Shown here in pieces: positions 8,398-13,509 of a stretch of 23,032 nucleotides of DNA (positions within the stretch are counted from its first letter, which is position 1; every line of letters starts with the position of its first letter). The notes under the pieces are model-generated. The model did no database searches. It saw only the letters and a program-made list of their open reading frames with translations, and was not told where the DNA came from. This DNA comes from a virus: positions 1 to 23,032 of the IMG/VR virus record IMGVR_UViG_3300032053_000552, one strand, 5' to 3'. The position numbers were made by a program, and so were the translations under genes.

Positions 8398-8574
8398 ATG
8401 GTGAGCAAGGTAGCTGGCGAAAAAGCGGAGAGTAATTCCTACTCCAACGCGATTCCGTTGGCGGCGGACACGCGGGTGGCGCTCGTGGACCCAAAGAGTT
8501 ACCACGGGAATCACCAGCGCTGGCTCCAGTCCCTTAACGCCAAATTCAAGCCGGGCGCGTACCGTGGAAAGTAA
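8398..8574 (+). CDS. small hypothetical protein (58 aa)
   Basis: A short reading frame of 58 codons, 15 bases after the fibre-like gene. The start ATG is preceded by GGAGAC at 8384-8389, a fitting ribosome site, and codon choice resembles neighbours (many GCG, GTG, CTC, CAG). The product begins MVSKVAGEKAESNS and ends QSLNAKFKPGAYRGK; it is basic, lacks Cys and shows no membrane segment. The stop overlaps the next start (GTG at 8564) by 11 bases, as is usual in this region. I do not recognise a family. A small structural or chaperone role in tail assembly is possible, but nothing in the sequence proves it. Confidence 0.6.
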   Translation: MVSKVAGEKAESNSYSNAIPLAADTRVALVDPKSYHGNHQRWLQSLNAKFKPGAYRGK

Positions 8575-8845
8575 CACCCTTATCCCCTTTAAGCGGGACT
8601 GGCTCACCGAGGCGGTGCAAATCGCCGAAGGGTCCAGCGGCATGAAGCCTAAAAAAGAGCACCTGGTGGCGCTCTATACGGCGTTTCGAGGGCTATCCGG
8701 CGAGCACGCTATAATGCAAACGCTACTCCAAAACGTGCTGAAAGAGGCGCAAAAGAAACGGGCGGAGCAAGGGCTGCCCAATCCCCCCGTCCCCGGGCGT
8801 CTGGCCGCCGCGCTTGGACAGCCGACACTGGACCAGTCCAAATGA
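8564..8845 (+). CDS. hypothetical helical protein (93 aa)
   Basis: A 93-residue protein from a GTG start that overlaps the previous stop by 11 bases. It is rich in Ala, Leu, Lys and Glu, with predicted amphipathic helices at about 12-25 (WLTEAVQIAEG) and 33-70 (HLVALYTAFRGLSGEHAIMQ, LLQNVLKEAQKKRAEQ). A Pro-rich turn (GLPNPPVPG) and a short tail follow. No signal peptide, TM segment or metal motif. The stop TGA overlaps the ATG of the next gene (ATGATG), indicating coupling. It lies between tail and lysis genes, where small assembly or regulator proteins often occur. Family not recognised. Confidence 0.65.
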   Translation: MESNTLIPFKRDWLTEAVQIAEGSSGMKPKKEHLVALYTAFRGLSGEHAIMQTLLQNVLKEAQKKRAEQGLPNPPVPGRLAAALGQPTLDQSK

Positions 8846-9174
8846 TGCTAGAGCACGTCCTGACCATGATTAAGTGGGAATCGGTCGAACAGGAAAAAGC
8901 GTTCCGCAGCCTGGCCACTTACTTAAAGACGTGCCACCCCGAGGGTCCGGACCTAGATTGGCGCCTGGCCCACGTCTGTGCCTACCTGTTCCAAAAGGAC
9001 CACGAGGCTAAGACGTGGTGGGTGTCTACCATTGGTGACCAGGTCACCCGGTTGCAGCAAGATATAAAGACCGTCACCGCCGAATCAGACGCCAAGCTGG
9101 CTCAGCTCCGGACCAACTACGCGCTGGAAATCGCGGCGCTCCGAGAAGAGTGGGAGCGCCTTAAGGGCCGGTGA
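8842..9174 (+). CDS. hypothetical coiled-coil protein (110 aa)
   Basis: A 110-residue protein whose ATG overlaps the preceding TGA. A second ATG directly follows the first, so either may serve. The N-terminal half has aromatic and Cys residues ('FRSLATYLKTCHPEGPDLDW', 'RLAHVCAYLF'), resembling a small helical domain. Residues about 68-110 form a clear amphipathic heptad-type helix ('VTRLQQDIKTVTAESDAKLA', then QLRTNYALEIAALREEWERL) and likely a coiled coil. There is no TM segment, so an inner-membrane spanin role is not supported. It may be the partner of the 93-residue protein just upstream. Function unknown. Confidence 0.65.
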   Translation: MMLEHVLTMIKWESVEQEKAFRSLATYLKTCHPEGPDLDWRLAHVCAYLFQKDHEAKTWWVSTIGDQVTRLQQDIKTVTAESDAKLAQLRTNYALEIAALREEWERLKGR

Positions 9175-9189
9175 TTTGCTCCCGCTCGC

Positions 9190-9216
9190 GGGGTGTGCCA
9201 AAATAGGGCATACCCC
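9190..9216 (+). promoter_or_regulatory. hairpin in the leader of the lysis cassette
   Basis: The two arms GGGGTGTGCC (9190-9199) and GGCATACCCC (9207-9216) pair over 10 bp with one G-T wobble, around a 7-base A-rich loop. No T run follows, so it is not a classical terminator. It lies in the 62-base gap after the coiled-coil gene, ten bases before a CGGAG ribosome site and 20 bases before the first lysis gene. It could slow or insulate translation of that gene, or stabilise the processed mRNA. Confidence 0.5.
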
Positions 9217-9236
9217 AAATAGCCCGGAGCCCACCC

Positions 9237-9593
9237 ATGGCCATGGAGTTAGCAGACCTAGCCACCCACGGCGCGTCCGCCCTCGGTGGTAGCGTCACTA
9301 TTGGGCTCGTGGCCAAAATCCTTATCCAAAATTGGATAAAGAGTAAGGACGAGCAGACGGCCAAAAACGGCGCGGACCTGCAAGAGCACACCGACAAAAC
9401 CGGCACCACGCTAACTGCCGTGGTGGTGGAGCTGGCGAAAATCGGTGTGCGTCTGGACGGGCTCCAGCGCACCGCCGACGCGTCCACCAAATACGGCGAA
9501 TCAATCGCCGTGCTCCAGAGCAAACTAGAGGACACCAACCGTTGCTTAAATGGCTTAGGTCAAAAGGTCCGCAACCTGGGGAACGGCGCATGA
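9237..9593 (+). CDS. single-TM protein with coiled coil, lysis cassette (holin/antiholin candidate)
   Basis: A 118-residue protein immediately upstream of, and overlapping, the endolysin gene. Residues about 12-30 ('HGASALGGSVTIGLVAKILI') form one weakly hydrophobic, Gly/Ala-rich membrane-like segment. The rest is charged and helical ('KSKDEQTAKNGADLQEHTDK', 'LAKIGVRLDGLQRT', 'SIAVLQSKLEDTNRCLNGLG'), consistent with a coiled coil facing the cytoplasm. The start is MAM: two in-frame ATGs two codons apart, as in phages that make holin and antiholin from one gene. That parallel is only suggestive. The stop overlaps the endolysin ATG (ATGA). Alternatives: a spanin-like or regulatory membrane protein. 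The CGGAG ribosome site sits at 9224-9228. Confidence 0.6.
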   Translation: MAMELADLATHGASALGGSVTIGLVAKILIQNWIKSKDEQTAKNGADLQEHTDKTGTTLTAVVVELAKIGVRLDGLQRTADASTKYGESIAVLQSKLEDTNRCLNGLGQKVRNLGNGA

Positions 9594-10117
9594 CCAAATT
9601 TGAAACGGCTATTAAAGTATTGCTGCACCACGAGGGCGGCTATTCCAACCGGGTGCATGACCGGGGTGGGCCGACCAATTTTGGTATTACCCTTGCCGCC
9701 CTGACGGAATATCAGGGGCGCCCCGCGACGGTGGAACAAATCAAAGCGCTGGACGCGGACAAAGCCGCGCAAATATACCAGCGGCTTTTCTGGGACCGCA
9801 TGGCGCTGGACCACGTCGAATCAGATTTGGTGGCTACCGTGCTACTGGACCAGGGCGTGCTCACCGGTCCAGGGACGGCGCTGGGGCGTCTCCAGCTCTT
9901 GCTCGGGCTCCACCCGGACGGGCTCCCCGGGCCGCTGACGACGGTAGCGATAAACCGCGAGAACCCCGAGGCGCTGGCGTTCCGTTTCGTCCGCGCCAGC
10001 TCCCACCACTACACGGCGGTGGTGGCGGCGGACCCAACCCAGCTCGAATTTTTCGCGGGTTGGTCGGACCGGCTCTACAGCTTGCTTGATTTCGTTTTCC
10101 TCGGAGACTTTACATAA
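9590..10117 (+). CDS. endolysin, GH108 N-acetylmuramidase with PG-binding-type C-terminus
   Basis: A 175-residue lysin that cleaves peptidoglycan. The N-terminus has 'HHEGGYSNRVHDRGGPTNFG' at residues 13-32, the GH108 signature; E15 is the predicted catalytic acid. A helical stretch follows. 'LLDQGVLTGPGTALGRLQLL' and 'HPDGLPGPLTTVAI' match the conserved 'D..VN.G...A...LQ...G...DG..G..T' segment, although the usual Asn is replaced. The C-terminal 'FRFVRASSHHYTAVV' and 'FFAGWSDRLYSLL' fit the PG_binding_3-type region ('R..YY......F..GW..R'). I chose the ATG at 9590, which overlaps the preceding TGA. A TTG at 9542 in the same frame would lie inside the preceding gene. There is no signal peptide, so release depends on a holin. 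Confidence 0.9.
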   Translation: MTKFETAIKVLLHHEGGYSNRVHDRGGPTNFGITLAALTEYQGRPATVEQIKALDADKAAQIYQRLFWDRMALDHVESDLVATVLLDQGVLTGPGTALGRLQLLLGLHPDGLPGPLTTVAINRENPEALAFRFVRASSHHYTAVVAADPTQLEFFAGWSDRLYSLLDFVFLGDFT

Positions 10118-10128
10118 AGGGGACGACC

Positions 10129-10329
10129 ATGGACGTATCGGCGGCACCGGTGACGAAACCAATTTGGCAATCCAAAACCTTTTGGGTTGCGGCGGTGACG
10201 ACGTTTGCACCGTTCTTTCCGCCTGTCGCGGTGTTCATTGCCGCCAACCCGTGGGTGGTGACGTCCGGTCTCGGGACGGTGTTTTTTGCCCTACGACTGG
10301 TGAGCCACGGTAAGGTGACGATTTCGTGA
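10129..10329 (+). CDS. small membrane protein, likely holin
   Basis: A 66-residue protein starting 12 bases after the endolysin, with an AAAGGGG ribosome site. Two hydrophobic segments are visible: about residues 17-35 ('TFWVAAVTTFAPFFPPVAVF') and 42-58 ('VVTSGLGTVFFALRLV'), with a Pro-rich break between them. Short size, two TM segments, a polar N-terminus with Lys and a basic tail (SHGKVTIS) agree with class II holins that permeabilise the inner membrane at lysis. Being last in the plus-strand late block, its mRNA is closed by a strong terminator at 10371-10406. Class assignment is inferred. Confidence 0.7.
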   Translation: MDVSAAPVTKPIWQSKTFWVAAVTTFAPFFPPVAVFIAANPWVVTSGLGTVFFALRLVSHGKVTIS

Positions 10330-10370
10330 GCGCGTGCTAGGCTGGAGTTTTCGCCAGTTAGTACCGTGGT

Positions 10371-10406
10371 GCCGGCCGCCCCTTACAGGGTGGCCGGTTC
10401 TTTTTT
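10371..10406 (+). terminator. intrinsic terminator after lysis cassette
   Basis: CCGGCCGCCC (from 10372) and GGGTGGCCGG (10388-10397) form a GC-rich stem with one G-T wobble around a short loop. A run of T follows at 10401-10406. It lies 42 bases after the holin stop. Confidence 0.85.
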
Positions 10407-10424
10407 GCCTGCTCGGCGGCGTTC

Positions 10425-10464
10425 GACGGTGGGGGCGCTAGGCTTCACCGTCCGCGCCCCCACC
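10425..10464 (+). promoter_or_regulatory. two mutually exclusive hairpins
   Basis: A perfect 11-bp inverted repeat GGTGGGGGCGC (10428-10438) / GCGCCCCCACC (10454-10464) has a 15-base loop. The alternative 7-bp pair GACGGTG (10425-10431) / CACCGTC (10446-10452) uses part of the same 5' arm, so only one can form at a time. No T run follows either. Such exclusive pairing is typical of attenuator- or switch-type RNA, but no known class is recognised and chance in GC-rich DNA is possible. Confidence 0.4.
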
Positions 10465-10593
10465 TGAGAAACAGCCTACCCGCCCTGAGCAGACGTCACC
10501 GCCTCCAGCATACCGAAAAAGAACACGCGGCGCTCAGGTTCGGCCCGGAGCTGCCGACAGGCTACTTACCATTGTAGTTACTCCCACGGTTTG

Positions 10594-10640
10594 GGCGCCC
10601 CGTCTGCCGGTAACACGGCCAGGCGGGGCGCCGTCTTTTT
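10594..10640 (+). terminator. long hairpin with T run (intrinsic terminator)
   Basis: GGCGCCCCGTCTG (10594-10606) pairs with CAGGCGGGGCGCC (10620-10632) through 13 bp including one wobble. The stem continues inward as CCG/CGG around a 6-base loop. GTCTTTTT follows (T run 10636-10640). Very stable, in a region with no gene directly upstream. Confidence 0.8.
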
Positions 10641-10718
10641 GCGTCCACCCAGGACGGGCTCCCACGGTCCCGGCTCCCAGGTCACGGAATAGGTGCCACG
10701 CGCTCAGAATCCAACGCT

Positions 10719-10754
10719 GGCGGCCGGCTCTCCAGAGCTGGGGCGCCTCTTTTT
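10719..10754 (+). terminator. third hairpin with T run
   Basis: The core GCTC-TCCA-GAGC (10727-10738) is extended by a few pairs (CCG/TGG) and an imperfect outer GGCG/CGCC arm. A CTCTTTTT run ends at 10754. Weaker than the two upstream, but the same architecture. Confidence 0.55.
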
Positions 10755-10833
10755 GACGTGTAAAGGGTTGGTCACCGTCTGCCGCCTTGACGAATTGGCA
10801 ACCGTCTGAAGTAGGGCAGCTTTACCCCGTTAT

Positions 10834-10859
10834 AGCGCTAACCTATTGATAGGGGCGCT
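10834..10859. promoter_or_regulatory. palindrome upstream of early promoter (possible operator)
   Basis: CCTAT-TG-ATAGG (10842-10853) is a perfect 12-bp palindrome except for the central TG. It is flanked by the outer arms AGCGC (10834-10838) and GCGCT (10855-10859). It lies about 50 bases before the TTGACA box and is not followed by T residues, so a protein-binding operator is more likely than a terminator. The ribbon-helix-helix protein encoded downstream could be the ligand; this is inference. Confidence 0.35.
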
Positions 10860-10906
10860 CAATCCTTAGCCGGTCCAGAAATCCCAAGCCCCTAATACCG
10901 CAGGAC

Positions 10907-10938
10907 TTGACAGTGGCACTCCGCCTGCAATATCTAAT
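10907..10938 (+). promoter_or_regulatory. sigma70-type promoter for early plus-strand genes
   Basis: A perfect TTGACA lies at 10907-10912. About 18-20 bases later is TATCTAAT (10931-10938), giving either TATCTA (18-base spacing) or TCTAAT (5 of 6 matches, 20-base spacing). It sits 40 bases before the first start codon of the block (10979), whose GGAG site is at 10966-10969. The -10 box is not ideal, so strength is uncertain. Confidence 0.5.
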
Positions 10939-10978
10939 GCGTCCCCGATAACGTCACTACAAAACGGAGCCCGTCCAA

Positions 10979-11098
10979 ATGCCTGACCCCTGCGACCTGT
11001 GCAAGCGCCCGGCTACCGGTAAATACGAAACGCTCCACACCTGTGACCGCTGCCATAAGGTCATGGCGCGGCGCAAAGAGAAAACGGAGACGAAATGA
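10979..11098 (+). CDS. small zinc-ribbon protein (39 aa)
   Basis: A 39-codon frame beginning nine bases after a GGAG ribosome site. The product MPDPCDLCKRPATGKYETLH continues with TCDRCHKVMARRKEK and a basic end. Four cysteines in two CxxC pairs (C5/C8 and C22/C25) form a treble-clef or zinc-ribbon knuckle. The stop overlaps the ATG of the next gene (ATGA). Size, four Cys and a basic tail suggest binding to nucleic acid or to host polymerase; this is inferred. Tiny zinc proteins of this kind are frequent in phage early regions. Confidence 0.7.
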   Translation: MPDPCDLCKRPATGKYETLHTCDRCHKVMARRKEKTETK

Positions 11099-11325
11099 AA
11101 TACGTTTCAACCAAAGAGTTAAAGGCGCTCGGGTGGACCACCGGAATGATAAAGCTACTCGGACACCCGGCCACCACTCTGACTGTAGGGATTCGCAACC
11201 TCGGGGACGGCTATAAGGCTCGGGTCTTTACCAACGCCTGGTGTCAGCGCCAAGTGGACACTGTGAAAGAATCGGACGCTTGGAAAAAACTAGCAGCTCG
11301 GAAAGCCAAGCGGGAGGCGTCATGA
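11095..11325 (+). CDS. hypothetical small protein with 'LGWT..MI..LLG' motif
   Basis: A 76-residue basic protein. The N-terminus 'VSTKELKALGWTTGMIKLLG' resembles a small helical motif known from many short phage and bacterial proteins ('KKELK..GWT..MI..LLG.P'), where it precedes a variable tail. Here the middle is 'TTLTVGIRNLGDGYKARVFT', probably beta strands, and the C-terminus is a charged helix (SDAWKKLAARKAKREAS). The start ATG overlaps the zinc-ribbon stop, and its stop overlaps the next ATG, so all three are likely translated from one mRNA. A nucleic-acid-binding role is plausible but not shown. Confidence 0.7.
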   Translation: MKYVSTKELKALGWTTGMIKLLGHPATTLTVGIRNLGDGYKARVFTNAWCQRQVDTVKESDAWKKLAARKAKREAS

Positions 11326-11516
11326 CGCGGCCTAAACTCGGATCGTCCCCCACGGTGTATCGGCAATTCAAACTCCCTAAGGATATGGCAGACGCTTTTG
11401 CCGAGCGCTGCGGTGAAATGGACGTCACCCAATCGGACCAGCTCCGGTCCCTGGTGGACCGGTGGCTAAAACAGACGGACGCACCAGCATTATGGGTAAA
11501 AAGCACGCGGAGCTAA
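11322..11516 (+). CDS. ribbon-helix-helix-type DNA-binding protein
   Basis: A 64-residue protein. Residues 10-50 ('PTVYRQFKLPKDMADAFAER', then CGEMDVTQSDQLRSLVDRWL) have the ribbon-helix-helix layout. A short polar strand (YRQFKLP) precedes helix 1 (KDMADAFAERCGEM), a turn, then helix 2 starting with a Ser cap (SDQLRSLVDRWL), as in CopG/Arc-like repressors. I chose ATG 11322, which overlaps the upstream TGA; an in-frame GTG at 11241 would lie deep in the upstream gene. It is the only clear DNA-binding regulator in this block and may act on the palindrome at 10834-10859 (inference). Confidence 0.65.
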   Translation: MTRPKLGSSPTVYRQFKLPKDMADAFAERCGEMDVTQSDQLRSLVDRWLKQTDAPALWVKSTRS

Positions 11517-11610
11517 TGGCTAAGAGGGCGTCCCAAAACTAATCCCAACCACAAACTGAGAAGATAGAGCCGTGAGACAGTACGAAAAACAACTCAACTA
11601 GGAGGATGAC

Positions 11611-11891
11611 ATGGAAGGCAAGTTTGTAATCGTTCGGACGTATTCAGCCGGTGTCCATTGTGGCGTTTTGTCGTCGCTGAAAGACAAAGCCGCCGTACTC
11701 ACCGACGCCAGGCGCATTTGGCGTTGGCGCGGCGCTAACTCTCTGCATGAGGTTGCCTTGCACGGAGCCGCCGAAGACTACACCCGGATCAGTGAGCCGG
11801 TGCCGGAGATCCTTCTTACGGAAGCGGTCGAAGTAATTCCGTGCGTGGCGACGGCGCAGGAGAATCTGACCCGTAGTCGGTGGGGTACGTG

Positions 11892-11892
<1 letters not shown>
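11611..11892 (+). CDS. DUF6948 family protein
   Basis: A 93-residue protein with a perfect AGGAGG ribosome site at 11600-11605. The sequence 'KFVIVRTYSAGVHCGVLSSL' (4-23), 'VLTDARRIWRWRGANSLHEV' (30-49), 'ALHGAAEDYTRIS' and 'EILLTEAVEVIPCVATAQEN' fits the DUF6948 pattern: 'Y.IVR...AGVH.G.L', '.V.L...RR.WRW..A..L.E.A..G', 'I.LTDA.EIIPCT..A'. These small proteins occur widely in phages and prophages, with unknown function. The stop overlaps the ATG of the first glycine-rich gene by one base. The last codons (TGGGGTACGTGA) equal the end of the glycine-rich genes, which suggests a shared duplication junction. Confidence 0.75.
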
Positions 11893-12721
<829 letters not shown>

Positions 12722-12727
12722 CGTAAG

Positions 12728-13009
12728 ATGAGCCCACCAGTTAAAGGTGCCGGCTACGCCACCCAAATCCTAATCGTCGGGCTGGTGGTGGCGTTTGCCG
12801 CCGGCTACCTGGTGGGCAACCGGGGCGCCACGGTGGTGACCATGCCCGCGCCTCCGCCCCTCCCGGTCAACTACGATCCGGCGCGGGCGCTGGCGTCGGA
12901 CGTCATTCGGGAATTGCAGGCGTCCGAGGCTCGCTGTTATCAAGCGATGATTTCAGAGCTGCATACCCGGCTTGAGAAATCGGATAAATTACGACGGTGC
13001 CGTGAGTGA
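12728..13009 (+). CDS. single-TM hypothetical protein
   Basis: A 93-residue protein following the glycine-rich array, with a membrane segment at residues 12-32 ('TQILIVGLVVAFAAGYLVGN'), short N-terminal part and a longer C-terminal domain. After the TM come a Pro-rich linker ('MPAPPPLPVNYDP') and a helical region ('ALASDVIRELQASEARCYQA', 'HTRLEKSDKLRRCRE'). This layout resembles inner-membrane spanin-like proteins, but it is not in the lysis cassette and lacks an adjacent lipoprotein, so it is left as hypothetical. The minus-strand gene 12903-13172 overlaps its 3' end convergently. A terminator follows ten bases after the stop. Confidence 0.6.
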   Translation: MSPPVKGAGYATQILIVGLVVAFAAGYLVGNRGATVVTMPAPPPLPVNYDPARALASDVIRELQASEARCYQAMISELHTRLEKSDKLRRCRE

Positions 13010-13172
13010 CGTCACCGTAGACCCGGGCAACCTCGCCCGGGTCTTTCTTTATCAGCGCCCGAGGCGGCCACCAGGTGGCGGCCGGCGCCACGAGGGACAG
13101 CGTCTCGCCGGCTTTCATGCGCCGAATCAGGTCCGCGTTCTCGCGGGCGCGGCGGTCTTTATCCGTCGTCAC
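12903..13172 (-). CDS. hypothetical protein overlapping the convergent gene
   Basis: From GTG at 13172 this gives 89 residues; the start overlaps the end of the upstream gene by 14 bases. A further ATG in the same frame lies at 13115. The product contains 'RRMKAGETLSLVAPAATWWP', 'ARVYGDVTHGTVVIYPIS' and a Ser/Pro-rich tail. The pattern 'VYGDVT.GTV.IYP' looks like a compact beta domain, and codon use is GC3-rich like real genes here. It overlaps the plus-strand gene by 107 bases and spans the plus-strand terminator hairpin. Such overlaps are rare, so it may instead be a shadow of that gene. I favour a genuine gene slightly because it follows the 71-residue gene with proper coupling. Confidence 0.4.
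   Translation of the reverse strand: MTTDKDRRARENADLIRRMKAGETLSLVAPAATWWPPRALIKKDPGEVARVYGDVTHGTVVIYPISQAGYAALKSSLDNSEPRTPAIPE
13019..13046 (+). terminator. intrinsic terminator ending plus-strand transcription
   Basis: AGACCCGGGC (13019-13028) and GCCCGGGTCT (13035-13044) form a perfect 10-bp stem with a 6-base loop, followed by TTCTTTA. It closes the plus-strand block where the opposite-strand genes converge. The same DNA is coding for the minus-strand ORF 12903-13172. Confidence 0.85.
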
Positions 13173-13374
13173 GTTTGGCGCCCCAGGTCCAGAGCGTGAA
13201 AAGGGCGCCGGCAATGAGCAGGGTAATACCTAGCTTGATTCCCTTGGCGTCACCCTCGGGCGGCAGCGGCGCCGGGTCCGGGTTGCCCCACTCGTCTATC
13301 AGCTCGGGGTGGAGCTGTGCCACCAGCGGCTCAGAGGACGAGAGCCAAATAACAAAAAGAACGGCGGCATTCAT
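13159..13374 (-). CDS. small protein with N-terminal signal-like and C-terminal TM segments
   Basis: A 71-residue protein from ATG 13374 (a TTG at 13392 would add six residues). The N-terminus MNAAVLFVIWLSSSEPLVAQ looks like a weak signal or TM segment. The middle is Pro-rich and acidic ('DEWGNPDPAPLPPEGDAKG'), and the end 'IKLGITLLIAGALFTLWTWG' is a clear TM segment with a basic tail (AKRDDG). Two membrane spans with a short periplasmic link would be compatible with a holin/antiholin-type protein, but it is not next to an endolysin. It lies downstream of the tail-fibre terminator, so it needs its own promoter or read-through. Family not recognised. Confidence 0.55.
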   Translation of the reverse strand: MNAAVLFVIWLSSSEPLVAQLHPELIDEWGNPDPAPLPPEGDAKGIKLGITLLIAGALFTLWTWGAKRDDG

Positions 13375-13470
13375 GGCGGTGTTTCCGTGCAAGGTTGGTG
13401 CTCAAGGGGGTTATAGCAGAAGGGAGCCAGGCTGGAAACCCTCCCCATTGGGGTACGTCAGCCGGGCGGT

Positions 13471-13499
13471 AAAAGCCGGAGGGTGTGGAGCCCTCCGGC
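13471..13499 (-). terminator. intrinsic terminator of the tail fibre gene
   Basis: On the minus strand GCCGGAGGG and CCCTCCGGC form a perfect 9-bp stem around a 7-base loop, followed directly by TTTTA (13474-13470). It starts 11 bases after the tail-fibre stop. Confidence 0.9.
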
Positions 13500-13509
13500 G
13501 CTTACGCTT

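Larger units (their letters stand above)
10330..10978. other. gene-free control region
   Basis: This stretch of 649 bases holds no open frame of note on either strand. It contains three hairpin-T-run elements (10371-10406, 10594-10640, 10719-10754), a pair of overlapping hairpins (10425-10464), a palindrome (10834-10859) and a consensus-type promoter (10907-10938). It separates the late plus-strand block from small plus-strand early-type genes. Multiple terminators suggest either insulation of the two transcription units or short non-coding transcripts between them. Confidence 0.6.

Noticed and set aside
8065-8643. Minus-strand ORF across the end of the fibre-like gene and the start of the small genes
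   Set aside because: It crosses three plus-strand genes with good ribosome sites and normal coupling, and its composition is that of a shadow frame.
10753-10792. TTGACG boxes at 10753 and 10787 as promoters
   Set aside because: No acceptable -10 sequence at 16-19 bases from either box.
11492-11601. Tiny ORFs (16 codons at 11492; 9 codons at 11572 ending in the AGGAGG site)
   Set aside because: Too short to support coding. The second could be a leader peptide, but there is no sign of codon or structure-based control.
12728-13009. Spanin assignment for the single-TM protein
   Set aside because: Layout is similar, but it is 2.4 kb from the lysis cassette, has no adjacent or embedded lipoprotein gene, and lacks a clear long coiled coil.
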